64,000 bases of DNA from a virus: IMG/VR virus record IMGVR_UViG_3300025141_000020, positions 1 to 64,000 of that record; one strand, given 5' to 3'. Shown here in pieces: positions 22,305-30,594 of the stretch. Each line of letters starts with the position of its first letter. Positions within the stretch are counted from its first letter, which is position 1. The notes beneath the pieces are model-generated. The model saw only the letters and a program-made list of their open reading frames with translations. It searched no databases and was not told the origin of the DNA. Both the position numbers and the translations under genes were made by a program.

Positions 22305-23243
22305 CTATGTTCTCCATTTTCTATTTCCACAGCATTCGCTTGCGGCAACAGCAATATTTCCTCCTCCTTTGATGCCGAGCTTTTTTGCGTCTGCATCAGA
22401 TATTTCAAGGTTTTTATGGTACTCCACCGCTTCACCATCAGGGAAAACAAGTACTCCTCCACCCTCATCATAATATGGTCCTGCCGAGTTACCTTGGTCG
22501 GAGATACAAATTACTAACCCTCCTTTTTCCCAGTCGTAAGGAATCCACTTCATACAACCATCCTTAAACCAATCTGGTTTCTTTGTTCCTGGATTATCTT
22601 CAATCCTCATACAATCTACAAACATTTGCCATCTATTAACATCACCTAGTCCGATAACATATTTAAGACAAGCTTTAATCCTATCACAATCATTTCCGGA
22701 TTCTGCTGGAATGTCTATATCGATAAACCAATCGTCACCATCTATCTCTATACTATCTCCACCATCATCAGTCCCTTGTTGTTGTTTACAATTACATTCT
22801 CTCTGACATAAAATATACGCTGCTGAATCTTTAGGGCTTGCGCTACCGTAACAATACCCACAAAGTGAATTAAGGGTATTCCATCCAACTTTTCCGTCTA
22901 CACTTAACTGTCCAGCATCTCTTTGGAATTCTTCTACTGCTTTCTTTGTTTCTTTTTCAAATTTACCGTCACAATTAGTCCAGTTTTCTATACATCCTTC
23001 GTTTATTCCACCACCTTGTTTTGTTGGGTTATACGGTCCCATCTCCCCACATCCTTTTGCTAAAAGATGTTGTATCATTTTAACCACATCACCTCTAGAC
23101 CCTCTTTTAGCTACCTTTATCTTACACCATATATCACATGGGACATCACCTTCCCTAATTCTCCCACCACTATATTGTTCAGATATAACTTGTGAAATTA
23201 TTTCAGTTAATTGTGATTCAGTTAATTTAATTTTTTTCATCAT
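22305..23243 (-). CDS. Peptidoglycan-binding domain protein (312 aa), N-terminally tagged
   Basis: Tag: KKIKLTESQLTEIISQVISE at the N-terminus, followed by QYSGG. A PG_binding_1-like domain spans about residues 48-135: RGSRGDVVKMIQHLLAKG, then CDGKFEKETKKAVEEFQRDA and VDGKVGWNTLNSLCG, with extra cysteines. The C-terminal 170 residues contain an acidic repeat (SIEIDGDDWFIDIDIPAES) and eight or so Cys, but no catalytic motif I know. It should bind the cell wall, either in the virion tail or in lysis. It overlaps the upstream 105-residue gene by 1 nt. Confidence 0.75.
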   Translation of the reverse strand: MMKKIKLTESQLTEIISQVISEQYSGGRIREGDVPCDIWCKIKVAKRGSRGDVVKMIQHLLAKGCGEMGPYNPTKQGGGINEGCIENWTNCDGKFEKETKKAVEEFQRDAGQLSVDGKVGWNTLNSLCGYCYGSASPKDSAAYILCQRECNCKQQQGTDDGGDSIEIDGDDWFIDIDIPAESGNDCDRIKACLKYVIGLGDVNRWQMFVDCMRIEDNPGTKKPDWFKDGCMKWIPYDWEKGGLVICISDQGNSAGPYYDEGGGVLVFPDGEAVEYHKNLEISDADAKKLGIKGGGNIAVAASECCGNRKWRT

Positions 23244-23560
23244 TAGTTACGTTTTTTAAGTCTATTTTTTAATGAATTAGCTGCCTGTTTTCCATTCTTC
23301 TTTTTTACTTTAGGTTTTTTCTTTTTTATATTTTTTAAATCCTGGTTGGTCTTGGTTATTTTTTTCTTAGTGTCTTTCTTTTTCTTTTTTACGTTTTCTA
23401 TTTTCTTGTCAACTTCTTTTGTTTTCTTTTCATTAGATTTAATATTCTTTTTAATCTTTTTAACTTTTTTACTACTATTTGTATTCATCATCCACACAAG
23501 GCCTATAAAGAACCCTATAACCCCTAATACCCATTTCCACGATTTTCTTAAAAATTCCAT
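23243..23560 (-). CDS. Lys-rich single-pass membrane protein (105 aa)
   Basis: One transmembrane helix near the N-terminus (WVLGVIGFFIGLVWMM, about 10-25), then about 80 residues almost entirely Lys, Asn, Asp and Val in heptads, ending KNRLKKRN. Strongly positively charged coiled coil on the cytoplasmic side. Could touch DNA or the ribosome, or act in membrane disruption; unknown. Short gaps or 1-nt overlaps link it to both neighbours. Confidence 0.6.
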   Translation of the reverse strand: MEFLRKSWKWVLGVIGFFIGLVWMMNTNSSKKVKKIKKNIKSNEKKTKEVDKKIENVKKKKKDTKKKITKTNQDLKNIKKKKPKVKKKNGKQAANSLKNRLKKRN

Positions 23561-23562
23561 AT

Positions 23563-24126
23563 CTATTGTTCTTCTGATTTTTCTTCGTCAGCGAATCTCT
23601 TAGTTGACTTTCTATTAGCTAAAACATTTGCCCATTTAGTTGTGAAAATTTTATAGTAAGCTTTTAAACTATTTAACATTTCTACAAGTTCGTCATCTAA
23701 TTTCATCATCTTGCCACTTAGATAAACACCATTTTCTTCTCCAACAGCATAAAAGAAGTCCACATCAAACTTAACCAATTTACCGGACCACTCTACAGTA
23801 TTGTCGTATATATTTAATCTGTTAAAATCTACTAGGTCAGATACTTGGTCTATAAAATCGTCCATTGTCTCTTGGTAGTTTCCTTGTTCTTCACTAGTTA
23901 GTTCTAAATCTTGTTTGTCGTAAGCGTGAACCACAACTTTACCGTTTGAAACGCTATATTCTTTTGTCTGTTCTTTGTCTCTTTCTAGAGGTTCTATCTC
24001 AGTTTCTGTCTCTACCTCTACTTGTTCAAATAAGCTTCTAGATAGGTCTAAAAGTGATTTCATTTCATCATACCTAACATTATTGTACTCATTAGTGTCT
24101 TTTGTTTTCATTGTTCTTTTTTTCAT
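23563..24126 (-). CDS. Hypothetical acidic protein (187 aa)
   Basis: N-terminal half is acidic with a segment like the shared tag (MKSLLDLSRSLFEQVEVETE, residues 22-41). The second half has alternating hydrophobic residues (LNIYDNTVEWSGKLVKFDVD) and a helical C-terminus rich in Lys. An internal start at 24063 (MKSLLDLSRS) would place the tag at the N-terminus. Overlaps the amidase stop by 4 nt. Function unknown. Confidence 0.5.
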   Translation of the reverse strand: MKKRTMKTKDTNEYNNVRYDEMKSLLDLSRSLFEQVEVETETEIEPLERDKEQTKEYSVSNGKVVVHAYDKQDLELTSEEQGNYQETMDDFIDQVSDLVDFNRLNIYDNTVEWSGKLVKFDVDFFYAVGEENGVYLSGKMMKLDDELVEMLNSLKAYYKIFTTKWANVLANRKSTKRFADEEKSEEQ

Positions 24127-24716
24127 AGTAATTCAAAATTAAACGAGGGATTAACATCTCTCCAATATTCATTATAGTTACTTCTACATACCACACCATT
24201 AAAATTTTCAACACCGTCAACTATAACATTATGGCCTATAAATTCAAAAGGTATGGTATATTCTTCACATATTTTTTTTATTAACTCTAAAACCCCCTTT
24301 AATTGTTTTTCACTATAGGTGTCCCAAAATATTCTACCTCTCCACTTTTTTTCATAGACCTTGTTATTATAAATATCCCCTAACCAGGTAACATACTTGC
24401 CATCCTGGTGTCTTCTTTTAAGCCAGCCCATATTTTCTAAACATATAACAACAACTTTATTATTATCATCGTGATATCCTGTTAAAAAGTGTTGGGTCAC
24501 ATCACCTTGTGTTAGGTGGTGTACTTTACCACTTTTTTCAATTAGATAATTAGGTATTTTTTTATAGTTCCCATCTTTACGCACTTTTATTGTTTTTAAA
24601 AAATCTATAGCACTTCTATTGCTATTACATAAAAGTACTTGTTTATACTCTCCTTGTAGTGTATTTAAGTGTGGTTTTACTATTGTCGTTGGTTTCATTA
24701 TTTTCAGTGTCTTCAT
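24123..24716 (-). CDS. N-acetylmuramoyl-L-alanine amidase-like protein (197 aa)
   Basis: Resembles the Amidase_2/PGRP fold: NYLIEKSGKVHHLTQGDVTQ and VVVICLENMGWL with the conserved strand order, an EFIGHNVIVDGVENF segment with a candidate zinc His, and VCRSNYNEYWRDVNPSFNFE near the C-terminus, a signature I associate with phage amidases. Such enzymes hydrolyse the bond between MurNAc and the stem peptide. The first zinc His may be the one in KVHHL. The N-terminal 25 residues overlap the upstream membrane gene by 74 nt; no better start exists. Lies close to the PG-binding protein. Confidence 0.6.
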   Translation of the reverse strand: MKTLKIMKPTTIVKPHLNTLQGEYKQVLLCNSNRSAIDFLKTIKVRKDGNYKKIPNYLIEKSGKVHHLTQGDVTQHFLTGYHDDNNKVVVICLENMGWLKRRHQDGKYVTWLGDIYNNKVYEKKWRGRIFWDTYSEKQLKGVLELIKKICEEYTIPFEFIGHNVIVDGVENFNGVVCRSNYNEYWRDVNPSFNFELL

Positions 24717-26007
24717 TTATCTTACTAGCTAAAGTTTGTGTGGTATCTGTTAATCTATCTAATGGTATATTATCTTCCTTATATTCAATATTAAGTACTT
24801 TAGCTAATTTTTCAAGTTCTTTATCGGTTGGGTTTATAGGTTTTTCTTCTAATTTGTTTTCGTTTCTACCAACCTCTTTACTTAACTCTTCTAATTCTTT
24901 TTCATTTAAGTCGTCTTCTGATTTAATTACTCGGGACTCTTCTTCAATTATTTCTTGTGGATAATGTTTTTCTACAAATTGTGGGTAGGTTAAATTCTCT
25001 ATATCTTCTTCTCTAGTATATTTTATATATCCTTCTAAATCAGTAAAGTAATCTTCATCAATTTCTTTTACTCTTTGTTTAGGTGATTCAGATGGTTCAG
25101 TTATATTATCTTCTTCTCTTAAACCTACTGGTGGTTCCATTTCTATTATTTTTTCTAGATGTTTATTTCTGGATGCAAAATAATCTTCTTCTGGGTCTTT
25201 ACGTTTAGGTGTTATCTGTGCGAATGCCATATTGGCTGCTACAACTAATGCAATTGCTAATGGGTCAAACACAAATATAATTAATAATAAAAACCAATTA
25301 ACAACAGTATCCATATCTTTACCTGTTGTACTAGCTAAATATTTAAGTGGGCCTAACTCTCTTTCATCTTCATTAGATATTTCTTTCTCCAATAAAGCCA
25401 TATCTGTTTTACCAATTGAATCTAATACAGCTTCTAACTTTAGATTTATCTTATCTCTGTCTGCAATTGTAGTTTTTAATTCTGCTTGTAATGCTCTTCT
25501 TGCTGAACTAGATGTTGATGTGATTACTGTTTGAGAATTTTTATCAAACCATGATACTTGTTGTGGATTAGATAATGATATTCGTAAATCTGAAATTGAT
25601 TTGTTTATTTGAGTTTTCTCAAGTGTTAGGTCTTCTTTCGTTTCTTGGAACCTAATTTGTTTTTGGTCTAATATAGCTAATGATTTGTCTAATAATTCAG
25701 ATTGAGTTGCAGTTGATTGATATGCTCCAGATAAGAATCCGTATATACCCCCACTAGTAATTACCATTAAAACAAAACAGGCTATCATTAGATAGCCTTT
25801 TAATACTTTATTTATAGTATCCCAGTACTGGTATAATAATGATGCAACAACTAATTTAGCGAATTCAAGTGAAGCTGCCATTATAATAACTTGGGTGCTT
25901 GCTCCAGCGAATAGTTTGCTTAATCCGAATACTGAGTAGAAAGCTGCGGACCCAGCCACAGATAATGCTGCCAACGCAACAATAAAAGGAAATAATCTTT
26001 TTTTCAT
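24643..26007 (-). CDS. Four-helix membrane protein with charged tail (454 aa)
   Basis: Four membrane segments: about residues 5-27, 35-58, 70-92 and 232-262 (VNWFLLLIIFVFDPLAIALV). Between the third and fourth is a long coiled coil (LLDKSLAILDQKQIRFQETK...). The C-terminal 180 residues are acidic and disordered (EEDYFASRNKHLEK..., ending TTLKYTTRRV). The DPLAIALVVAAN segment is a pattern I recall from a family common in large marine phages, function unknown. TATTTATA lies 13 nt upstream. Possible roles are membrane remodelling or lysis control. Confidence 0.65.
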   Translation of the reverse strand: MKKRLFPFIVALAALSVAGSAAFYSVFGLSKLFAGASTQVIIMAASLEFAKLVVASLLYQYWDTINKVLKGYLMIACFVLMVITSGGIYGFLSGAYQSTATQSELLDKSLAILDQKQIRFQETKEDLTLEKTQINKSISDLRISLSNPQQVSWFDKNSQTVITSTSSSARRALQAELKTTIADRDKINLKLEAVLDSIGKTDMALLEKEISNEDERELGPLKYLASTTGKDMDTVVNWFLLLIIFVFDPLAIALVVAANMAFAQITPKRKDPEEDYFASRNKHLEKIIEMEPPVGLREEDNITEPSESPKQRVKEIDEDYFTDLEGYIKYTREEDIENLTYPQFVEKHYPQEIIEEESRVIKSEDDLNEKELEELSKEVGRNENKLEEKPINPTDKELEKLAKVLNIEYKEDNIPLDRLTDTTQTLASKINEDTENNETNDNSKTTLKYTTRRV

Positions 26008-26020
26008 AGAATCTTTATTC

Positions 26021-26028
26021 TATAAATA
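26021..26028 (-). promoter_or_regulatory. Late-promoter-like octamer TATTTATA
   Basis: Minus strand, in the 21-nt gap between the sigma factor stop and the membrane protein ATG, 13 nt before the start. It would uncouple the later gene from the sigma gene. Confidence 0.6.
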
Positions 26029-26829
26029 TCATTCAGATAGGTACTCTAGCAGTTGATAGCTATCATTTCTTAATTTTCTTAAAGCTTTTTCTTTTATTTG
26101 TCTAACTCTCTCTTTTGTTAATGATAGTTCGTCCCCTATTTCTTGTAGTGTCATAGGCGTTCCTGCAAGACCATAATAGTCTTTTATAATACCTCTTTCT
26201 CTGCTATCTAATATATCCATTAAAGTGCCTAGTTCTGTTTTTAAATTAACCTCATCATCAAAAACATCTTCTGGATTGTCAGCATTATCATTTTTTAACA
26301 TATCTATTAATGTATCACCTTCATCATTTATTGGTTTATCATAATTTATGGTAGTTGGTAATAAAGCTAGTTTACTGTCAAACTGGGTTATCTCTTTTTC
26401 AGTTTTTTTCTTTTCTTTTTGTAAAGCTTGTATAACATTAACTGGATACCTTATGGTTCTAGCGTGTTCATTTAAGGACTGTAGTATTGATTGTTTTACC
26501 CACCACACAGCGTAAGATATAAACCTAAATCCCTTGTCCCAATCAAAGTTTTTGATAGCCTTTAATAACCCTAGATTACCTTCCGCTATTAAATCACTCA
26601 ATGGAATTCCTTGGTTTTGGTAGTCTTTTGCCACACTTATAACAAACCTTAGATTACCTTCTAGTAATTCTCTATGGATTTCTTCTATTTCTTTTTGTGT
26701 TATATTTGGTGATTTAATTTTTTTTGCAAGCAACTTTTCTCTATCTGGTGTTAGTACTTTAACTTTTCTAACGTCTTTTAGGTAGTGTGAAATTTCTGCT
26801 TGATTTATGAAGATGTTGTTTTTTGCCAT
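26029..26829 (-). CDS. RpoD-like sigma-70 factor (266 aa)
   Basis: Region 1.2 (about 1-40), region 2 (LLEGNLRFVISVAKDYQNQG, LSDLIAEGNLGLLKAIKNFD, GFRFISYAVWWVKQSI), region 3 and region 4 with a helix-turn-helix (MTLQEIGDELSLTKERVRQI) are all present. No acidic region 1.1. The short form resembles the primary sigma factor of Bacteroidota, so it was probably taken from such a host. The core promoter-contact residues differ in ARTIRYPVN. It should redirect host RNA polymerase to phage promoters, a natural reader for the TATTTATA motif (inference). It has its own promoter and structured leader. Confidence 0.93.
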   Translation of the reverse strand: MAKNNIFINQAEISHYLKDVRKVKVLTPDREKLLAKKIKSPNITQKEIEEIHRELLEGNLRFVISVAKDYQNQGIPLSDLIAEGNLGLLKAIKNFDWDKGFRFISYAVWWVKQSILQSLNEHARTIRYPVNVIQALQKEKKKTEKEITQFDSKLALLPTTINYDKPINDEGDTLIDMLKNDNADNPEDVFDDEVNLKTELGTLMDILDSRERGIIKDYYGLAGTPMTLQEIGDELSLTKERVRQIKEKALRKLRNDSYQLLEYLSE

Positions 26830-26861
26830 GTTTATATTTTTTATATTAATAATCTACAATA

Positions 26862-26900
26862 AGTGTACCACACTAAGTTATACGACATTATGTCAGTATA
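26862..26900 (-). promoter_or_regulatory. Structured leader of the sigma gene (two inverted repeats)
   Basis: In the 5' leader on the minus strand: TATAC-T-GACAT-A-ATGTC-GTATA (26900-26879), a near-perfect palindrome with one bulge, and AGTGT-GGT-ACACT (26874-26862). They lie between the promoter and the ATG at 26829. They may be an operator or an RNA switch; no ligand motif recognised. Confidence 0.5.
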
Positions 26901-26916
26901 GTTGTGAATACAGAGG

Positions 26917-26947
26917 CAAAAATACAAAAATAAATTTATATGAACAA
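26917..26947 (-). promoter_or_regulatory. Bacteroidota-type promoter TTG-N20-TATTTTTG of the sigma gene
   Basis: Minus strand TTG at 26947-26945, 20-nt spacer, TATTTTTG at 26924-26917, which fits TAnnTTTG. A second copy of TATTTTTG directly upstream (26932-26925) makes a tandem. Host polymerase could thus transcribe the phage sigma factor early; the leader is about 80 nt. Confidence 0.65.
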
Positions 26948-26964
26948 GTTTTGATTAAAAGAGT

Positions 26965-27309
26965 TTAGATACAGTATTTTTTAATAATTTCTATAGCTTC
27001 ATCATTACCATTAAAAGCTACACCAGCACTGAAATATTCTACATCACCGTTAGACGACTCTAATATCATAACTGGTGTAAATTTTATCTTACCTGGGTTT
27101 TCTTCGTCTGCATCACGAAAGTCCCATCTGTTTTGGATATTTTCTTTTATTTCCTTCCCTTCTAGTCCTCTAGCACCATCTCGTGGTGTTATACATCTAA
27201 TTGTATGTGGTATACTTAAATCATTAAGTCTTTTTTTCAAATCAATACAATCAGTGCATTCATTTTCGGTAAATAGTGATAGTTTATACTTACTAGTATC
27301 TAATTTCAT
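26965..27309 (-). CDS. Glutaredoxin/thioredoxin-like protein (114 aa)
   Basis: N-terminal strand YKLSLFTENECTDCIDLKKR with a CTDC redox pair (C18, C21) starting a helix, a cis-proline loop KFTPVMILESSNG and a C-terminal helix ending KKYCI. This is a thioredoxin-fold reductase of the glutaredoxin type with an acidic, unusual active site; it would use glutathione-like thiols or thioredoxin reductase. It may reduce ribonucleotide reductase or protein disulfides. Transcribed just before the sigma gene, which has its own promoter. Confidence 0.7.
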   Translation of the reverse strand: MKLDTSKYKLSLFTENECTDCIDLKKRLNDLSIPHTIRCITPRDGARGLEGKEIKENIQNRWDFRDADEENPGKIKFTPVMILESSNGDVEYFSAGVAFNGNDEAIEIIKKYCI

Positions 27310-27315
27310 ATTTTA

Positions 27316-27879
27316 TTAGTTATCTTTAAATTTATTAAGGAATTCCAATTCTTCATGTGTTAAACTTTCCATTCCTTCTTCTATAATTTTATCTAATAAA
27401 CTATCTATAGTAAAGGGCATACGTAATTTAACGTCTACTTTTTCTATAGGTGATTTTAATGTATTTCTAAGGTCTAACATTTTTTTTTCTACTAAAGCTT
27501 TAAGTGAATTAGATAATTCTTCAGCTAGTTTTGGGTCTATTAGTTTATGTTTTATGTTTTTACCTAATCCGTCATGAAATAAGTGTGACTCTAATTCTTT
27601 ATCCATACGATAAGCCAGTTTATTGGGTTTAGGCATTAAAAAATAGGTATTTACCTGGGGTGTTAAGAATTCATTCATTATTTCTGAAATTTCTTCAAAA
27701 TTCATTTTAGATTTTACACACATGATTACAATGTTGGTTCCTGTTACAAAAGAAAATTCGTCGTCAACTACTATACTCTGCATAACTTCCCTGATATTAG
27801 TTATTATTTGACGGCTTTTTTCAACCGTTTCCCAACCCCCAAACATGAATACCAAATATTTTTTTGTTCTCTTTTTCAT
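27316..27879 (-). CDS. Hypothetical protein (187 aa)
   Basis: An alpha/beta protein (KKYLVFMFGGWETVEKSRQI, TGTNIVIMCVKSKMNFEEIS) with a helical C-terminus, ending LDKIIEEGMESLTHEELEFLNK. That C-terminal pattern is common at the ends of Bacteroidota proteins (LDxIxxxGxxSLTxEExxFL), suggesting a host origin of the tail. TATTTATT lies 4 nt upstream. Function unknown. Confidence 0.6.
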   Translation of the reverse strand: MKKRTKKYLVFMFGGWETVEKSRQIITNIREVMQSIVVDDEFSFVTGTNIVIMCVKSKMNFEEISEIMNEFLTPQVNTYFLMPKPNKLAYRMDKELESHLFHDGLGKNIKHKLIDPKLAEELSNSLKALVEKKMLDLRNTLKSPIEKVDVKLRMPFTIDSLLDKIIEEGMESLTHEELEFLNKFKDN

Positions 27880-27883
27880 ATAT

Positions 27884-27891
27884 AATAAATA
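27884..27891 (-). promoter_or_regulatory. Late-promoter-like octamer TATTTATT
   Basis: Minus strand, one mismatch from TATTTATA, 4 nt before the ATG at 27879, between the SbcC gene and this gene. Confidence 0.45.
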
Positions 27892-27892
27892 T

Positions 27893-30220
27893 CTAAATAA
27901 TTCTAGATATATTCTTTTCTTTAGTTACTGTTATTATATTATCGGACCATTCTCTAACTAATGGATTATGAGTTATTAATAAAATATTTTCAAAATACTC
28001 TTTAATTCTACTGAAAAAAATACTTACTTCTTCTAGGTTCTCGTTGGATACTTTACCTAATACTTCGTCAAATACTGTTATATTTGGTCTAGGTAAACAT
28101 GAAACTTTAGTTAGTACTGTCCTAATAGCTAATGATGCCATAGTTTTTTCATATCCACTACCTGTTAATAATAATTTTTCCACCCCACTATCGTTATCTA
28201 CCATCCAAAAATCTACCTCGTTTTTGTCATTAACTTTAATCTTAACACTAAATTTAGTCACATCTGATAATAATGTTGTTAATTCATTATTTAATTTAGG
28301 AACGACACTTTTCATGATAGTTTTAATTATCCCATTTTTACCAAAAACAGTTAAATAAGCTCTAAATACTCTATCTACGTCATTCTCCTTATTTATGATA
28401 TCTATTCTTTCATTGTTTATCTTATTTGTATCTTCAATTACCTTATCTCTAGACTTATTCTCTTCAATAGTTCTAATTAGTTGGTCTTTTTTGTTATTTA
28501 ATACGTCAATTTCTGACTTAATAGTCATAGTCTTTTTATCTATATCGTTATTTTTTTCTAATTTTAATTTATTCTCTTCCCACTTTTTTAATCTACTAGA
28601 TAATTTATCTATATTAAGTTTCTTTTGGTCTATTTCTAATACTAGTCGTTCCTTTTTTAATATGTCTTTTTCATATTCATCAAAAATTAATTTTTTTGTA
28701 CTTAAAGTTTCTATAATTTTTTCAAATGATTTTAATTTTTCTTTGTCTTGTTTTACGTGTTTGGTTAATATTTTAATCTCATCTTTCAATCTTTTTATTT
28801 CCACACTATGGTCCACATCTTTAAGTGTTTGTTTACACATAGGACATATCTCAGACTCTATTAAATTATCTAAAGTATGATTTAGATTTTTTAAATTGGT
28901 TTCATTTTTTATGTTTTGGGTATTTAATGTGTCTCTGGATTTTGTTTTATCTCTTATTAATTCCAAATCTACTTCTTCTGGCACTTCATTATCTACATAA
29001 ATTTTTAATTTATCAGTCATACTTTCTAATATTCTACCCTCACTATTAATTTCTTCACCAACTAAACGTGGATTGGTGTTTTCCACATTCTTATCTATAT
29101 TCGTAGACTTACTAGCTAATAGGCCGTCTCTATCTTCATTTTTACCTTTTATTTTATTTTTAGTTTCTAATAATATAATATTATTATTTATATTTTCACT
29201 TAATAACACATCTTTTTCACTTTCTAGAGTTTTTATTTCATGTTTTAAATCTTCTATGTTATATAAATTAGATATTATTTTCTTTGACCACTCCGAGTAC
29301 ATTTTTTTAGCTACACTTTCTTTGTCTTTTAATGTCTCTAGACCCACAAATCTAGATAGTATATTACCTCGTTCTGTTGGTTTGGTATCTATTAGAGATT
29401 CTAGGTTTCCTGCTGTGGTTAGCACTGTTAATAAAAAATCGTTCATAGTTCCAATAGATTCCTTTATAAATGTCTCTGTTTCTCTCCTCTGTTCTCCGGT
29501 AAAATTCCTTAAGTCACCATTTTCATCTATTTGTAAAAATTCCAACGAAGTGCTTACTGACCAATCACCTTTTTTGGTTTTTTTTCTCTTAATTTTCCTA
29601 ATAATAATATAATCCTTACCGTCTATTTCTACGTCTCCTTGTACAAAAACTTCATTTGATTTCGTAAATCTATTAAAAATATCTATAGCTTTAGATGATT
29701 TTGTGGTGTCGTTGAAAAATAAGAATAGTATCAAATCTACAGCTAATACTGATTTTCCACCAAAATTAGGTGGGTTAGAGTCTACAACTGTTATCCCTCC
29801 TAATGAATTTATATCTAATATATTGTCTTTACCAAAAGATAAAAAGTTAGAGAATTTTATTTTTTTAATATAAACTCTTTTATATTTTGTGTTGATATTT
29901 AATTCATCGGACATTTTAGAATTAACTTTATCGTCTAATCTTTTTAATAAGTTTAAATCTACTCCGATAGAATGGGTTTTTACAAATTGTTCCATAAGAT
30001 TTTTTTGGTAAGTAGTATCCATTACATTCTCCTCAATGTCTATGTCTAACTCTCCTGTTGAATTTCTGTCGGTTGCTTTAGTTAAAAGCGTAACATTTTT
30101 TGAGTTGTACTTTCTTTGAAAGTAGCTCCTTACTCTTTTTATCTTTTCTTGTGTGAAGTTTTCTGGGGTATCTTCCCAGGTTACTTTAATAAAAGGGTTT
30201 TCTAACTTATCTATATCCAT
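27893..30220 (-). CDS. SbcC/Rad50-like ATPase, recombination endonuclease subunit (T4 gp46-like, 775 aa)
   Basis: Structure of the Rad50/SbcC family: N-terminal ATPase half with VYIKKIKFSNFLSFGKDNIL and a Walker A region NPPNFGGKSVLAVDL, long coiled coil, a zinc hook CPMC (about residue 445) at the apex, and the C-terminal half with an ABC signature LTGSGYEKTMASLAI, Walker B NITVFDEVLGKV and H-loop LLITHNPLV. With the SbcD-like partner at 31025 it processes DNA ends for recombination-dependent replication. The first Walker A glycine appears to be Pro. An extra 100 residues precede the ATPase core. Confidence 0.9.
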   Translation of the reverse strand: MDIDKLENPFIKVTWEDTPENFTQEKIKRVRSYFQRKYNSKNVTLLTKATDRNSTGELDIDIEENVMDTTYQKNLMEQFVKTHSIGVDLNLLKRLDDKVNSKMSDELNINTKYKRVYIKKIKFSNFLSFGKDNILDINSLGGITVVDSNPPNFGGKSVLAVDLILFLFFNDTTKSSKAIDIFNRFTKSNEVFVQGDVEIDGKDYIIIRKIKRKKTKKGDWSVSTSLEFLQIDENGDLRNFTGEQRRETETFIKESIGTMNDFLLTVLTTAGNLESLIDTKPTERGNILSRFVGLETLKDKESVAKKMYSEWSKKIISNLYNIEDLKHEIKTLESEKDVLLSENINNNIILLETKNKIKGKNEDRDGLLASKSTNIDKNVENTNPRLVGEEINSEGRILESMTDKLKIYVDNEVPEEVDLELIRDKTKSRDTLNTQNIKNETNLKNLNHTLDNLIESEICPMCKQTLKDVDHSVEIKRLKDEIKILTKHVKQDKEKLKSFEKIIETLSTKKLIFDEYEKDILKKERLVLEIDQKKLNIDKLSSRLKKWEENKLKLEKNNDIDKKTMTIKSEIDVLNNKKDQLIRTIEENKSRDKVIEDTNKINNERIDIINKENDVDRVFRAYLTVFGKNGIIKTIMKSVVPKLNNELTTLLSDVTKFSVKIKVNDKNEVDFWMVDNDSGVEKLLLTGSGYEKTMASLAIRTVLTKVSCLPRPNITVFDEVLGKVSNENLEEVSIFFSRIKEYFENILLITHNPLVREWSDNIITVTKEKNISRII

Positions 30221-30255
30221 ATTTAAAATATAAGATAATGTTGTTAATATATCAA

Positions 30256-30591
30256 TTATACTATCCCTGGACCTGTGTCATCATTTTTAGGTGGTTTATT
30301 TTCCTCAAACCACTCTACAACAGCGTTAATAGCCCAAACAGAACCACTAGCTAACATACCATCAAAAAATATATTGCTATATGGTATTGTTACCATACTA
30401 ATAGTTGGTGAGTAAAATGCTATAGAGAAAAAGAATCCGACCCATGTTGAGGTACACATCATACACTCTAATAGGTCACCTAGGAACGTTGACTGGTTCG
30501 TTATCCATTGTCTTGTTTTATCGAATATGCTTCCAAATACTAGTATTTGTGACATTCCGTAAGCTGCTAAAATCCATATAAGTATTTCCAT
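30256..30591 (-). CDS. DUF1360-like membrane protein (111 aa)
   Basis: Three hydrophobic segments (ILIWILAAYGMSQILVFG, WVGFFFSIAFYS, MLASGSVWAINAVVEW) and the conserved LLECMMCTSTWVGF (Cys pair, Trp, Gly) of the DUF1360 (PF07098) family, common in phages and bacteria, function unknown. It lies between the SbcC and SbcD genes with short gaps, so it is part of the same transcript. Confidence 0.65.
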   Translation of the reverse strand: MEILIWILAAYGMSQILVFGSIFDKTRQWITNQSTFLGDLLECMMCTSTWVGFFFSIAFYSPTISMVTIPYSNIFFDGMLASGSVWAINAVVEWFEENKPPKNDDTGPGIV

Positions 30592-30594
30592 AAT

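Noticed and set aside
22301-22471. 57-residue N-terminal extension of the spanin-like protein
   Set aside because: It overlaps the PG-binding gene in another frame and lacks a coherent signal; the ATG at 22300 starts a good signal peptide.
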